Assembly (NCBI RefSeq): GCF_902167635.1
Contig: NZ_CABHMS010000009.1
Coordinates: 186,001-250,000 of the forward strand
Direction: 5' to 3'
From: Chitinophaga vietnamensis
Lineage (GTDB): Bacteria > Bacteroidota > Bacteroidia > Chitinophagales > Chitinophagaceae
DNA: 64,000 bases
Positions 1 through 7,961 of this stretch are shown piece by piece. The position numbers and the translations under genes are program-made. Position 1 is the first letter of the stretch, and each line of letters starts with the position of its first letter. Under the pieces are notes generated by a model. That model was not told the DNA's origin and did not search any database. It was given only the letters and a program-made list of their open reading frames with translations.

Positions 1-936
1 ACCTTTCAGTACGATGCGCTGGGACGCCGCACAGAAAAGGTTTTCAACGGACAAGTAACCCGCTTCCTCTGGCAAGGCAACACCCCCTTACATGAGTGGA
101 CCTATCCCCTTTCAGAAAAACCGCGTGTAGTCGTTGACGATAGTGGTGAGCTGCGGGAAAGTCATCCCGAACCCGTACCACCCGAAACCCTCACCACCTG
201 GGTGTTTGAAGATGGTACCTTCCGGCTGGCCGCTAAAATCACCCGTTACCATCAGTATTCCGTTATCACAGATCACCTCGGCACACCCGCCACCGCCTTC
301 GACGAGCAAGGCCGCGAAGTGTGGAATGCTGAATTGGGAATTTATGGAAATGTGCGTAAGTTCGAAGGACAGAAAGATTTCATCCCCTTCCGGTATCAGG
401 GGCAGTATGAAGATGTGGAAACCGGGTTGTATTATAACCGGTTCAGGTATTATAGTCCGGAAGAAGGGGTGTATGTGAGCCAGGACCCGATTGGGTTGAT
501 AAGTGGAGAACCCAACTTTTATGCATATGTTGATGATCCCAATAAATTGGTCGATGCCTTGGGGTTATCTTATTCAACTTCAGATGCACTTCTGTATAAT
601 ATCAAGCAAAATTTAACTATAGGTAATAATCGGGCCGAGCTAAGTGGCATCCATAGTTATGATGATGTTATGGAGGCGGGACGTAAATTTGTGGGGAGGA
701 ACCCTACTATTGAATATCATCCCGATGGAAAAATAAAGGCAATGACAAGTAGTGATAAATTAAAAAGGTTCAGAGCGCCTCAATACAAACCAATACAAGG
801 ATACAAGCAGGCCAATTTTGAAATGAGAACCTCTGAGGATGTAACATGGAAATCACCTATAAATATTGGCACCGATGCTGAGCCAATAATGGGCGACAAT
901 CCGAGAAAAGCAAATGTTCACGTAAAATGCTCCTAA
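1..936 (+). CDS. RHS-repeat polymorphic toxin, C-terminal part (5' end outside window)
   Basis: The frame is open from the first base, so only the end of a large RHS/YD-repeat protein is seen. A YD repeat (YDALGRR) lies near the start, then the RHS core (DHLGTPATAFD, RYYSPEEGVYVSQDPIGL) and the closing motif PNFYAYVDDPNKLVDALGLS. From about base 571 a 121-residue C-terminal tip follows; it is AT-rich and unlike the core, as expected for an exchangeable toxin domain released from the RHS shell. I do not recognise the toxin family; it ends NPRKANVHVKCS. The stop codon overlaps the next gene by 10 bases, the usual toxin-immunity arrangement. RHS identity is firm; toxin activity is inferred from architecture. 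Confidence 0.93.
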   Translation, partial: TFQYDALGRRTEKVFNGQVTRFLWQGNTPLHEWTYPLSEKPRVVVDDSGELRESHPEPVPPETLTTWVFEDGTFRLAAKITRYHQYSVITDHLGTPATAFDEQGREVWNAELGIYGNVRKFEGQKDFIPFRYQGQYEDVETGLYYNRFRYYSPEEGVYVSQDPIGLISGEPNFYAYVDDPNKLVDALGLSYSTSDALLYNIKQNLTIGNNRAELSGIHSYDDVMEAGRKFVGRNPTIEYHPDGKIKAMTSSDKLKRFRAPQYKPIQGYKQANFEMRTSEDVTWKSPINIGTDAEPIMGDNPRKANVHVKCS

Positions 937-1355
937 AACCAATGATAACGTTAGATTCAATATCTGTTGATGGCATCAAAGATGTTAAGAAAATAAATCT
1001 ATTGATGGAAAAACCATATTTCTATGATGTGGATTTATGGATTAAATCTTTATACGAAGAAGAATCCCTCATGCTCTATTCTGCGTCAATATCTAATCCC
1101 AAAGGAGTAGAGCAAAAATTTGAGAAGTCTAAAAATGTCAGCTTCATTGGTAACAAGATCTTTATTTTCAATTCTGATATGAATTATGAAACTCTCTTTA
1201 ACAGTTTTTCTAAACTAGTATCAGCGTCTCAAGGAAGAAATCAATATGAAAGCAGTATTCTGTTGCAAAGATATTTTGAGGAGCAAGATGTGTTATTTGA
1301 AACATCAAAAGAGTATTATTACTATCTCTTTGATAAAATCAAGGGAAAAAAATAG
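927..1355 (+). CDS. Predicted immunity protein for the RHS toxin tip
   Basis: A 142-residue soluble protein with no signal peptide or membrane segment. It starts inside the last codons of the RHS gene; an ATG at 942 is the alternative start. Position directly after a toxin tip, small size and AT-rich composition make it the likely cognate immunity protein. I recognise no family. The C-terminus is rich in aromatic and basic residues (KEYYYYLFDKIKGKK). Role inferred from position only. Confidence 0.75.
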   Translation: MLLKPMITLDSISVDGIKDVKKINLLMEKPYFYDVDLWIKSLYEEESLMLYSASISNPKGVEQKFEKSKNVSFIGNKIFIFNSDMNYETLFNSFSKLVSASQGRNQYESSILLQRYFEEQDVLFETSKEYYYYLFDKIKGKK

Positions 1356-1514
1356 CTATTATATAAAGAAGAAGTAGACTTGGAAAATTTCGGAATAATT
1401 CCGATAAATACTGACTTCAACACCTCGTCAATCCTGGGAGAGTATGAAATGCGCAGGTTTGTCGCTGGGAATGACGGGTATAAGTCAAAAAGGTTGCATG
1501 AAGGAACAGCTTGA
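1356..1514 (+). pseudogene. Start-less 52-codon frame, possible orphan toxin tail
   Basis: Immediately after the stop at 1355 the same frame stays open for 52 codons to TGA at 1512-1514. It reads as ordinary protein (for example NFGIIPINTDFN and GEYEMRRFVAGNDGYKS) but has no good start. Its stop overlaps the likely ATG (1498) of the next small gene by 17 bases, like the intact RHS/immunity overlap at 927-936. I infer the 3' end of a displaced RHS toxin module that kept its immunity gene. Chance coding potential cannot be ruled out. Confidence 0.45.
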
Positions 1515-1854
1515 TAAAATAAATAAATTTCTACAAAATCATCAGTGGTGCGATTTTGAGATCATAGATTTAAAGGGAAATCTACGCATAGGAGGAAAAA
1601 CAGGATTTAGTAATGATTATGATATCGTCATTACTTTTTCCGATGTTTTCTTTATGCAAATCTTATACGAATGGAAGACCGACACGCAAGCAATTGCTTT
1701 CGAAATACCAGATGTACAAGAGGAGAGAACAATAAATATCAATTTTGGCATTGAACAAGGGTTTCAGCTATTCAAAATTTATGCTGAAGACATAGAGAGC
1801 CCTTTATACATAAGTTCTAAAGGTATTTCAGTAGAATTTCCTTCTAACAGTTGA
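1498..1854 (+). CDS. Small predicted immunity protein
   Basis: A 118-residue soluble protein from the ATG at 1498 (MKEQLDKINKF). An in-frame ATG at 1444 would add 18 residues, but that stretch lies in the putative toxin-tail frame and reads poorly, so I prefer 1498. Alternating hydrophobic and charged strands (DYDIVITFSDVFF, TININFGIEQGFQLF) suggest a compact alpha/beta fold. No family recognised. AT-rich like its neighbours. The immunity role rests on context in an array of such genes. Confidence 0.65.
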   Translation: MKEQLDKINKFLQNHQWCDFEIIDLKGNLRIGGKTGFSNDYDIVITFSDVFFMQILYEWKTDTQAIAFEIPDVQEERTININFGIEQGFQLFKIYAEDIESPLYISSKGISVEFPSNS

Positions 1855-1860
1855 AGCTAA

Positions 1861-1905
1861 AGCGACGTACATCGGAGACAGCGTATAGAAAAGAAAACTA
1901 ACTGA
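1861..1905 (+). other. Short frame ending in a TGATG overlap, possible toxin tail
   Basis: Fourteen codons (SDVHRRQRIEKKTN) after a TAA end in a TGA whose last base is the first base of the next gene's ATG. Basic, His/Arg-rich tails are common at the ends of nuclease toxins. Too short to judge alone; listed because the same stop/start arrangement recurs along this array. Confidence 0.25.
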
Positions 1906-2243
1906 TGCAAAATATCAAATTAGTAGCTCTAAAAGAGAACATAGAAAGAGGAGCAATATTGAGATGTAAAGGAAAATATCCTTATGAGGACTATGTTGAT
2001 TTTATGGTCATTGAATCATCTGATGAAGGAAAACTTGCTTACTCTTTACTCGTAGCATCAGGATATAAAGCCGGGCTGTCGTTTGTGACCTTGCCACAAG
2101 AGTCTATTCCTTCTGAAAACGAAGGCTATGCAATAAACATAGAATGGCTAAAATCTAACTGGAGCAAGTGGGGGTATTTCGAATGTCCGATTGAAGATGT
2201 TCATGTCATTTACAAGGATCCTCCAGGCGATTTTTACAACTGA
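1905..2243 (+). CDS. Imm45-like immunity protein
   Basis: A 112-residue soluble protein. The sequence pattern, with a central SGYKAGLSFVTLP, then an IEWLKSNWSKWGY block and a closing VHVIYKDPP strand, matches my memory of the Imm45 family of polymorphic-toxin immunity proteins. No signal peptide. It starts by a one-base TGATG overlap with a short upstream frame. Family assignment is from pattern recognition without a search; confidence moderate. Confidence 0.65.
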   Translation: MQNIKLVALKENIERGAILRCKGKYPYEDYVDFMVIESSDEGKLAYSLLVASGYKAGLSFVTLPQESIPSENEGYAINIEWLKSNWSKWGYFECPIEDVHVIYKDPPGDFYN

Positions 2244-2251
2244 TATTTTAA

Positions 2252-2308
2252 AACCAAAATAAAGAAAGCGTGTTTGAACCATGGGAGCAGCATCGTGGCT
2301 TAGGCTAA
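2252..2308 (+). other. Short frame overlapping the next gene, possible toxin tail
   Basis: Eighteen codons after a TAA, reading NQNKESVFEPWEQHRGLG, then stop at 2306-2308. The run PWEQHRGLG looks like the tail of a bacterial toxin domain. It overlaps the first 28 bases of the following small gene in another frame, repeating the toxin/immunity overlap seen upstream. Confidence 0.35.
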
Positions 2309-2703
2309 AACACAAAAAACTACATTTATTTCTATGCAGTCTTCTTTTAAAAATAGATAGAAAAGCCACTGACTATTTACAAAAACATGGGCTGGAGTAC
2401 ACACTGGTAAAGAAAGTAATCAAATTTGCACATGATCTTGACCCAATGCTGGCATATAGCATTTCATTCGATCTTTTTGAAGAAGCAGAAGAAATAGGCT
2501 ACAAAGAATCCAGGGTGATCTTTGTTGTTATTTTATCTACCAGATCGCTAAATGAAGGCATTAAAATAAGCGCGGAAATAGGAAGCATATACGAAAGTAT
2601 CAGACTCGAACGGCTGACAATCCAGAATGATCTGCCAGAGGCGGCAAAGGTGTACCTTGACAATGCACCTGCTAATTTTGAAAAAGTTGGACTCATTCCT
2701 TAA
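2281..2703 (+). CDS. Small predicted immunity protein
   Basis: A 140-residue frame whose conserved-looking part begins near KIDRKATDYLQKHG (about residue 24) and continues KVIKFAHDLDPMLAYSISFDLFEEAEEIGYKES in shorter blocks of helix and strand. The first 22 residues coincide with the overlapping tail frame and may not be native; no other ATG is available, so I keep 2281. Soluble, no signal peptide, AT-rich. Immunity role inferred from the array. Confidence 0.6.
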   Translation: MGAASWLRLKHKKLHLFLCSLLLKIDRKATDYLQKHGLEYTLVKKVIKFAHDLDPMLAYSISFDLFEEAEEIGYKESRVIFVVILSTRSLNEGIKISAEIGSIYESIRLERLTIQNDLPEAAKVYLDNAPANFEKVGLIP

Positions 2704-2786
2704 AAAGGAAATACAATATAGAGAAGAAGATGAATAAGGCGTCTGCTGTAACTCATGAGATAGCACAAGAACATACTACTAAATAA
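2682..2786 (+). other. Short open frame before the next immunity gene, possible toxin tail
   Basis: A 34-codon open stretch beginning after a TGA within the end of the previous gene and ending at TAA 2784-2786, seven bases before the next ATG. Its last part reads MNKASAVTHEIAQEHTTK from an ATG at 2730. It could be another displaced toxin end or a chance frame. Confidence 0.22.
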
Positions 2787-2793
2787 TCAGGTC

Positions 2794-3261
2794 ATGGCGA
2801 AAGAAAAGATCAGGCTACTACCACTCGAAGTTGCATGGAAAGCCGGTGCATATGGAATAAGCATCGACGGTTCAGAAGCTGACAAATTAACGATTACGAC
2901 CATTATAAACCTGGCAATTGGCGATCCAAAAGAGCTTCGTATAGAATTTTCTTCGTTTGCTGAAGTGAGGTTTTTCAACTTCAACTTTGGTGAATATAAT
3001 TACGGAGCATACCTGGTCAATGCTCCTACAGGAGAGTTTGTTGAAGATACTTATGATTGGCAAAGTTTAGATGCACATTTCAAAGAGAGCAATATATGTC
3101 CCAATCCTTATTTCTATGAAGTCCAAAATTCCGCTTGGTTTGAGGAAAGAGAGATATATCAGGCTTTATTAAAAAAGAATTTCAAACATTTCATTTTAGT
3201 TGGCTATGATAGTTACGTTGAAGTGCTCGCCCGGGACGATATTCAATATCATTTCAGTTAG
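2794..3261 (+). CDS. Small predicted immunity-type protein
   Basis: A 155-residue soluble protein, acidic and aromatic-rich (FFNFNFGEYNYGAYLVN). The C-terminal half has a helix (EEREIYQALLKKNF) followed by a strand (KHFILVGYDSYVEVL). No family recognised, no signal peptide. It sits in a same-strand array of small AT-rich genes behind an RHS toxin, so an immunity role is likely but unproven. Confidence 0.6.
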   Translation: MAKEKIRLLPLEVAWKAGAYGISIDGSEADKLTITTIINLAIGDPKELRIEFSSFAEVRFFNFNFGEYNYGAYLVNAPTGEFVEDTYDWQSLDAHFKESNICPNPYFYEVQNSAWFEEREIYQALLKKNFKHFILVGYDSYVEVLARDDIQYHFS

Positions 3262-3263
3262 CA

Positions 3264-3332
3264 ATGGATAATAATACGTGGAGAACTCGTTGGCATACAC
3301 GTCTACCTGCCAAAGCTATTAAACAATCATGA
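3264..3332 (+). other. 22-codon frame ending in an ATGA overlap, possible toxin tail
   Basis: Reads MDNNTWRTRWHTRLPAKAIK followed by Gln, Ser and stop; the TGA overlaps the next gene's ATG as ATGA. Trp-, Arg- and His-rich ends are typical of nuclease toxin tips. The exact stop/start overlap with a small downstream gene repeats the RHS/immunity junction at 927-936. Confidence 0.35.
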
Positions 3333-3688
3333 AAAAGAGCTACTACCATACATTCGGAAGTAATATCGAAAACATACAAACTTTAGCCAGGCTATTACTC
3401 GATAAATTAGATCTGAAATTTGAAATGCACGAAAGCGACTACATAGGTGTGTATTTGAAATATTCCGGTTTGTATGCCGATAAAATTACCATTGAAAAAA
3501 ATTTCAACGCTATCGAAAATAATTGGAAAGAACAGGATTTCAAACAATACAAAACCCTTATCTATGTCAATAATACTAATGGGAAAAATGCGGACAAACT
3601 CGGTAAAAGTAAATATTTAAAAGAGGCGCTCGTAAAAATAGCTGATATAATTTTTCTTAAGGAGAAAGTAGTTGAGGCTGATCTTTAA
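3329..3688 (+). CDS. Small predicted immunity protein
   Basis: A 119-residue Lys-rich soluble protein beginning MKKSYYHTFGSNIENIQ, with a long helix (TLARLLLDKLDLKFEM) and a C-terminal helix (YLKEALVKIADIIFLKEK). No family recognised. The start is fixed by the ATGA overlap with the preceding short frame. Part of the array behind the RHS gene. Confidence 0.6.
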   Translation: MKKSYYHTFGSNIENIQTLARLLLDKLDLKFEMHESDYIGVYLKYSGLYADKITIEKNFNAIENNWKEQDFKQYKTLIYVNNTNGKNADKLGKSKYLKEALVKIADIIFLKEKVVEADL

Positions 3689-3697
3689 AAATACTGT

Positions 3698-4000
3698 ATG
3701 GGGCCGGATGTTTTAACCTATAACAATGAGGGCATAAAAAATGGAGCATTTGAAATTGATGAAGATCTCCATTATTGGCTGTTCAATAAAGCAAATTTAG
3801 ATACGGAAGAATACACCACGCTATTTGAAATAAAAGATTATTATAAAACTAATGCACAATTGGCTGGTGAAAGATTACAAAGTTTTATCCATGCATTAGA
3901 ACAGATAAAAATAAGTTCTCCATTTAGTAAAGAGATTGATTTTATTATCAATAAAATCAATCAGAACAATATTAAGAAGATACGAATCACTGGTGATTAA
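3698..4000 (+). CDS. Small predicted immunity protein
   Basis: A 100-residue acidic protein (EIDEDLHYWLFNKANLDTEE) ending in a Lys/Asn-rich helix. Starts nine bases after the previous stop and ends seven bases before the next likely start, so it is probably co-transcribed with both. No signal peptide, no known family. Function inferred from the array only. Confidence 0.55.
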   Translation: MGPDVLTYNNEGIKNGAFEIDEDLHYWLFNKANLDTEEYTTLFEIKDYYKTNAQLAGERLQSFIHALEQIKISSPFSKEIDFIINKINQNNIKKIRITGD

Positions 4001-4007
4001 TTACGCT

Positions 4008-4241
4008 ATGATAAAAGTACTGCTTAAAGAAATAGCCGCATCCAAACGAATAAGGGATAAAATGATTGCCAATATTACTACAAAAAAAGAAACAGCCATC
4101 ATTCTAAACCTGACGGAAATAACATATGATTTCGACAATAAAAAAGTTACACTAACATATTATGTAGAAGACCCCAATTATCCCGCTGTAGAAATAACTT
4201 TTGACGAGTTTTTAAATATTTTAGCTGCCGAAGGATACTAA
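4008..4241 (+). CDS. Small hypothetical protein, possible immunity protein
   Basis: A 77-residue protein starting MIKVLLKEIAASKRIRDKM. A longer in-frame start at 3936 lies inside the previous gene and is unlikely. The body is strand-rich (ETAIILNLTEITYDF, KVTLTYYVEDP) and ends FDEFLNILAAEGY. Ends three bases before the barstar homologue. No family recognised. Confidence 0.55.
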   Translation: MIKVLLKEIAASKRIRDKMIANITTKKETAIILNLTEITYDFDNKKVTLTYYVEDPNYPAVEITFDEFLNILAAEGY

Positions 4242-4244
4242 CAC

Positions 4245-4565
4245 ATGAAAACAATCCAGCTCGATTTCAAAGCGATAAACTCCCTGGAAACCCTCCACCA
4301 CACGCTAAAAGAGCAAATGGGATTCCCGGATTTTTATGGCGCTAATATCCATGCATTGATCGATTGCCTCTCCAGCATCAGGTATCCTGAAGACGGGATG
4401 AGCAAGATCACACTGGAGAAAGATGAGATATTGATGATAGAAACAACTCAGCTGTCGCAGGCCAGTGAAGTGCTGTTACGTCACCTGCTGATCGCTGTAG
4501 AAGATGTTAATAACCGTCAGATAGCGCGAGGCAATCAACCGGATATCTATATCTGTCTTAGATGA
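4245..4565 (+). CDS. Barstar family protein (RNase inhibitor type)
   Basis: A 106-residue protein with the barstar signature: an N-terminal strand (MKTIQLDFKAINSL), helix, then GFPDFYGANIHALIDCL, which matches the FPxxYGxNxxALxDxL motif of barnase inhibitors. Barstars bind and block secreted ribonucleases in the cytoplasm. It closes the immunity array and is closer in base composition to the genome than the genes before it. Which ribonuclease toxin it opposes is unknown; no barnase-like tip is visible in this window. Confidence 0.85.
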   Translation: MKTIQLDFKAINSLETLHHTLKEQMGFPDFYGANIHALIDCLSSIRYPEDGMSKITLEKDEILMIETTQLSQASEVLLRHLLIAVEDVNNRQIARGNQPDIYICLR

Positions 4566-4582
4566 TCAACACCAACGATTGA

Positions 4583-4669
4583 GCCCGTCCCCTGAAAACC
4601 TTTCACACCAGAGATCTCCGGCTATTGATAAATACCATCAACGAGGAACTCCGGGCACTTCCTGCTTGA
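4583..4669 (+). other. Possible gene-tail fragment
   Basis: Between the barstar gene and the convergent DUF3137 gene a start-less frame after a TGA reads ARPLKTFHTRDLRLLI then NTINEELRALPA and stop. It looks like the end of a helical protein. It may be a decayed gene end; evidence is weak. Confidence 0.2.
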
Positions 4670-5683
4670 TCAGGACTTGGAAAAAGCAGTGGTAGTCCAA
4701 ATGCTTACGTTCTGTTGCAGGTCTTCCACGAGTTGCAGCAGCGTCAGGAAATCCATGTAGTAGCCTGTGAGAAGGTTGGGATCGGCGAGCGACTGGTTCA
4801 TATCAGCTTCGAAATAGTCGAGGCCATGGTTGATACCGATATAGATACGATTACTATAAAAAGAGATGAACAATTTGGCCTGGGAGCGCTCCTGCAACGC
4901 AAGCACACGTTGCATCAGGGCGGGCGAAAGCAGCTGCTGCGCCTCCTCTGCATCAGATGAATACACCATGAACTCGCGGTTAAAAGCAGCATCCGCGGGT
5001 AATACTTTCTTTCCGAGATTCCAGGTTTCAATGAAGCCATTATCTTCTGCGGTGGAAGTAAATATCTCTTCCGTCATGCTGTTGCGCGAGAGGATATACA
5101 CCGGCGCCGTGAAATACCGGGGAAACTGTGCGATGAAGTAACTGCCTGAAAACACCGTGTCGGCGCCACGTCCGCGTAAGGTTACCAGTGGCATGCGCGT
5201 TACTTTGAGATCGCAGAACTGAAACTGCATATTCCCCATCTTGCCGAATACCTGGTCGTTACCGCTGATATTGTACTCCTTTTTGGCAAAGAGACCACTT
5301 TCAGTAAACTCCTCGAAGCTCGCGTAATTAAGCGGGAGATAAGTATAATCAGGGTTGATGAAAGAGATAATCGGCTTCACCACTTTCTGCTTGAAGTCCT
5401 GCCGGTAATCCGTTGCAGGCTGGGCTTTCGGATGCCTCGACATCAGGTATTTCACGAGCAGTCCCACGCTCACGCCCAGTATCACTACCGCGATAAGCCA
5501 TATCACCGTGGTATTTCCACCGCCGGCGGTCATCAGCAAATAAAATAACAATACAGGCAGGATGCCTGCCACCCACATCCAGCGCGTCCAGCGCCTGCCG
5601 GCGATGCGCTGCTGCTCCAGCTTTTGCAGATCTTTACGCAGGTGTTGATCAACAAACGTTTTAAATTCTTCCAGTGATCTCAT
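4670..5683 (-). CDS. DUF3137 domain membrane protein
   Basis: A 337-residue protein from ATG 5683 (MRSLEEFKTFVDQHLRKDL); a TTG at 5719 would overlap the upstream gene and is less likely. Two close membrane segments near residues 35-80 (WMWVAGILPVLLFYLLM and a second) are followed by a cytoplasmic DUF3137 domain beginning KVVKPIISFINPDYTYLPL. Last gene of a three-gene operon of membrane proteins. DUF3137 proteins have no established biochemical role that I know of. Confidence 0.8.
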   Translation of the reverse strand: MRSLEEFKTFVDQHLRKDLQKLEQQRIAGRRWTRWMWVAGILPVLLFYLLMTAGGGNTTVIWLIAVVILGVSVGLLVKYLMSRHPKAQPATDYRQDFKQKVVKPIISFINPDYTYLPLNYASFEEFTESGLFAKKEYNISGNDQVFGKMGNMQFQFCDLKVTRMPLVTLRGRGADTVFSGSYFIAQFPRYFTAPVYILSRNSMTEEIFTSTAEDNGFIETWNLGKKVLPADAAFNREFMVYSSDAEEAQQLLSPALMQRVLALQERSQAKLFISFYSNRIYIGINHGLDYFEADMNQSLADPNLLTGYYMDFLTLLQLVEDLQQNVSIWTTTAFSKS

Positions 5684-5715
5684 AAAACAGTTAACACAAT
5701 CAGATAAAGTATGGT

Positions 5716-6219
5716 TCAATTGTTGGCCCAGCCGCCAGCGACGCTCCCTCCGGAACCTTTGCTCACAAAGGCTTTGAAGGGTTGTACATTTTCTTCCGAT
5801 AGCGGCAGTTTATAGGCCTGCCTGCTCTGCGAGAGGATCACCTGCGCATATTCCATCGGGAACAGGCGCACGCGTATCAGGCGCAAAGGCAGTATCAGTT
5901 TATAGTCCGTGTAGGTGTTGACGTTATTCACGGCATCTCCTTTTTCAAGGCGGTCAATAAAGTCGTGTATGCGGGCGGGGCGCCGCTTTGCCTGCGACAG
6001 CATAATCAAATAAGGTATCAGCGGACCTATTACCATCAGCCCGAACATCACGTAGAGGATGAGGGGCAGCTGTACATCGTTGCCCAGTACGTTCACCAGT
6101 ACCAGCGTAAGCAGCGCCAGTGCCGCCACTTCCGCTACGATCAGCGCCGTGATGGTTTGCCGTATGTCTCTCTGGTGGATGGCCAGCAAGGTGGATCTAA
6201 GTTCTTGCAGGTTATTCAT
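5716..6219 (-). CDS. Two-helix membrane protein in DUF3137 operon
   Basis: A 167-residue protein from ATG 6219 (MNNLQELRSTLLAIHQRDIR). Two transmembrane helices (ITALIVAEVAALALLTLVLV and LILYVMFGLMVIGPLIPYLI) precede a soluble C-terminal half. The start overlaps the end of the upstream gene by eight bases, pointing to translational coupling. It resembles the N-terminal half of its DUF3137 neighbour in layout (helix, two membrane spans, soluble domain). No specific family known. Confidence 0.7.
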   Translation of the reverse strand: MNNLQELRSTLLAIHQRDIRQTITALIVAEVAALALLTLVLVNVLGNDVQLPLILYVMFGLMVIGPLIPYLIMLSQAKRRPARIHDFIDRLEKGDAVNNVNTYTDYKLILPLRLIRVRLFPMEYAQVILSQSRQAYKLPLSEENVQPFKAFVSKGSGGSVAGGWANN

Positions 6220-6538
6220 GGGTCTTATTTTTTTGCGTAACGAGCCTGACGAAATTGCTGATGGCAAGGTATAGACCGATGGCGCCGATCACGCCAAACA
6301 CCGATAGCAGCACCCATTGATTGTTGCCGGTCATCTTATAAATCAGCGTTTCTATCCTGGTGAGACTCACAGCATCAATGGTAGTATTGCTGAATTGCTG
6401 GTAACGGTTAATGCCCAGCCCTATTCCGGCCGCTGCCAGCAGGAGTCCTGCCGCCACGCCGCCCCAGGAAGGACCATCATCATCGTCATCCACAAGCTTG
6501 TGATTACGGGGTTCCATTTCAGGTTCGATGCTGTTCAT
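6212..6538 (-). CDS. Small two-helix membrane protein, first gene of DUF3137 operon
   Basis: A 108-residue protein with an acidic N-terminus containing five consecutive Asp residues (LVDDDDDGPSW), then a Gly/Ala-rich membrane helix (GGVAAGLLLAAAGIGLGI) and a second one (WVLLSVFGVIGAIGLYLAI) with a basic C-terminus. Probably a helper or anchor for the two downstream products. Similar in layout to the DUF6249-type small inner-membrane proteins, but I cannot assign a family. Confidence 0.65.
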   Translation of the reverse strand: MNSIEPEMEPRNHKLVDDDDDGPSWGGVAAGLLLAAAGIGLGINRYQQFSNTTIDAVSLTRIETLIYKMTGNNQWVLLSVFGVIGAIGLYLAISNFVRLVTQKNKTHE

Positions 6539-6599
6539 ATAAAGATTTTATGGTTATTGTTCCTCGGGCTAACCACAACGAAAATAACGAATTAATGCA

Positions 6600-7817
6600 T
6601 TATTTGATCAACAACACCTGCGGTGGAAAAGCGAAATCATTCCAGGCTGCGTCTGCTTCTGCGGGAGTGATATCGCCATTATAAACCATCACGCGATATC
6701 TTAACGTATAGTCGTTACCGTAAGTAAGCTGCCAGGGTTTCATTTTAGTGGGGGAATAGTTGAGCATCAGCTCTCCACCTTCCATGTTTTCCGGCCATAC
6801 GCGCAGTGGTTCCGGCGAATCGTAGTTATCGGGTGCATTCATGATGAGCAGGCCTGCCTGTCCTTGCGGGGTGGCGCCGGTAATCTTCACCCAGCGGGCG
6901 CGGGTGCTGTCGGCATCTTTGCGTGTTTTGCCTTCTGAAGTAAGCACCTGGCTGGTGGCAGCGGTGAACGCTGCGGTAGTTCTCAGCCCAAACCCGCCGC
7001 CATAGCGGTATTGCAACAGGGTAATACCGCTGTCGGATGCGCAACGGAGCGTGGATATCATATCCCACAAACGGCGGGCGCCCTGCTCAGTGGCAGGATA
7101 GGCCCTTACCTCCAATGTTTCACGCAAGGCGATCTTTTCTCCTTTACCGCCGCTGAAGGCCACATGTTCCTGCAAGGCGGTAAAGCCGCACCAGGCGGGG
7201 CCCGACACTGTTCCCAACAGCTGCGCAAAACGTACCTTGCCTTCTTTTTTCTGCACGTTCCAGAAATCTGTTTCATGACCTTCAAAACGGGTATGTGTCC
7301 AGGGATTCCAGATGCCCATATGATGCCGGTGACCGGCATTCGGAAAGATATTGGTCAGCACCGCGCCATTAGGCGCCCATAAAGGATGTATGAAACCACT
7401 GCGGCGGTATACTGTATCGGAACCTGCGGGCGGCTCTGCTATGGCGGTATTGTATTGTAATATCTGATCCTGTCCCTGGCGCAGCACCACTGCTTCTTTC
7501 GTAACAACCGCCATCATGGCTGGTGCGGCGGTAGCAGCCTTTGCCTGGTGCAATTCAAAAATACGGGTAGCGCCGGCGGCCGTATGGCCGCTCAATATCC
7601 AATAAATACCATCGGCCTGCACCTGAACGGGAACGGCTATACGTTTTTTCCCACTCACTTCTTCCAGTTCAACATTTGCAGGAATGCCAGAGGTTTTATA
7701 GGTAACAAGACAATTATTCCGGTTGTAGCTGCCGGCATTCACTTGCAGACGGGCAAGTACCTGCGCCTCTGTGGAAACGGCCGCCAGCAAGGCCAGCGGC
7801 AAAAGGATATTCTTCAT
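6600..7817 (-). CDS. DUF6807 (PmoA-like) secreted protein
   Basis: A 405-residue protein from ATG 7817 with a signal peptide (MKNILLPLALLAAVSTEAQ). The body carries the pattern RRSGFIHPLWAPNGAVLTN, HRHHMGIWNPWTHTRFEG and the late MNAPDNYDSPEPLRVWPEN, typical of the DUF6807 or PmoA-like family common next to sugar-processing genes in Bacteroidota. An upstream extension of the frame to 8048 lacks coding character and crosses the divergent gene. Probably a periplasmic beta-sandwich protein acting on a carbohydrate; exact reaction unknown. Confidence 0.85.
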   Translation of the reverse strand: MKNILLPLALLAAVSTEAQVLARLQVNAGSYNRNNCLVTYKTSGIPANVELEEVSGKKRIAVPVQVQADGIYWILSGHTAAGATRIFELHQAKAATAAPAMMAVVTKEAVVLRQGQDQILQYNTAIAEPPAGSDTVYRRSGFIHPLWAPNGAVLTNIFPNAGHRHHMGIWNPWTHTRFEGHETDFWNVQKKEGKVRFAQLLGTVSGPAWCGFTALQEHVAFSGGKGEKIALRETLEVRAYPATEQGARRLWDMISTLRCASDSGITLLQYRYGGGFGLRTTAAFTAATSQVLTSEGKTRKDADSTRARWVKITGATPQGQAGLLIMNAPDNYDSPEPLRVWPENMEGGELMLNYSPTKMKPWQLTYGNDYTLRYRVMVYNGDITPAEADAAWNDFAFPPQVLLIK

Positions 7818-7934
7818 AACGTATACATCTATAAAGATAAAAATACGGCCTGTTTCTGCTGAATGCAAGTCCTTTGCGTAGTGATGCAATAATATTGCAT
7901 AAAACATGGTGCCGCCATTTTTTATTAATTCTAT

Positions 7935-7942
7935 TACTTTTG
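7935..7942 (+). promoter_or_regulatory. Bacteroidota -7 box (TACTTTTG)
   Basis: Exact match to TAnnTTTG, 19 bases before the ATG at 7962. No clear -33 TTTG at the usual spacing. Confidence 0.5.
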
Positions 7943-7961
7943 ATGCATTAATAAGTAACAA

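Noticed and set aside
1444-1497. N-terminal extension MKCAGLSLGMTG of the immunity gene at 1498
   Set aside because: This stretch overlaps another frame that reads as protein (GEYEMRRFVAGNDGY), and the family-like part starts at 1498.
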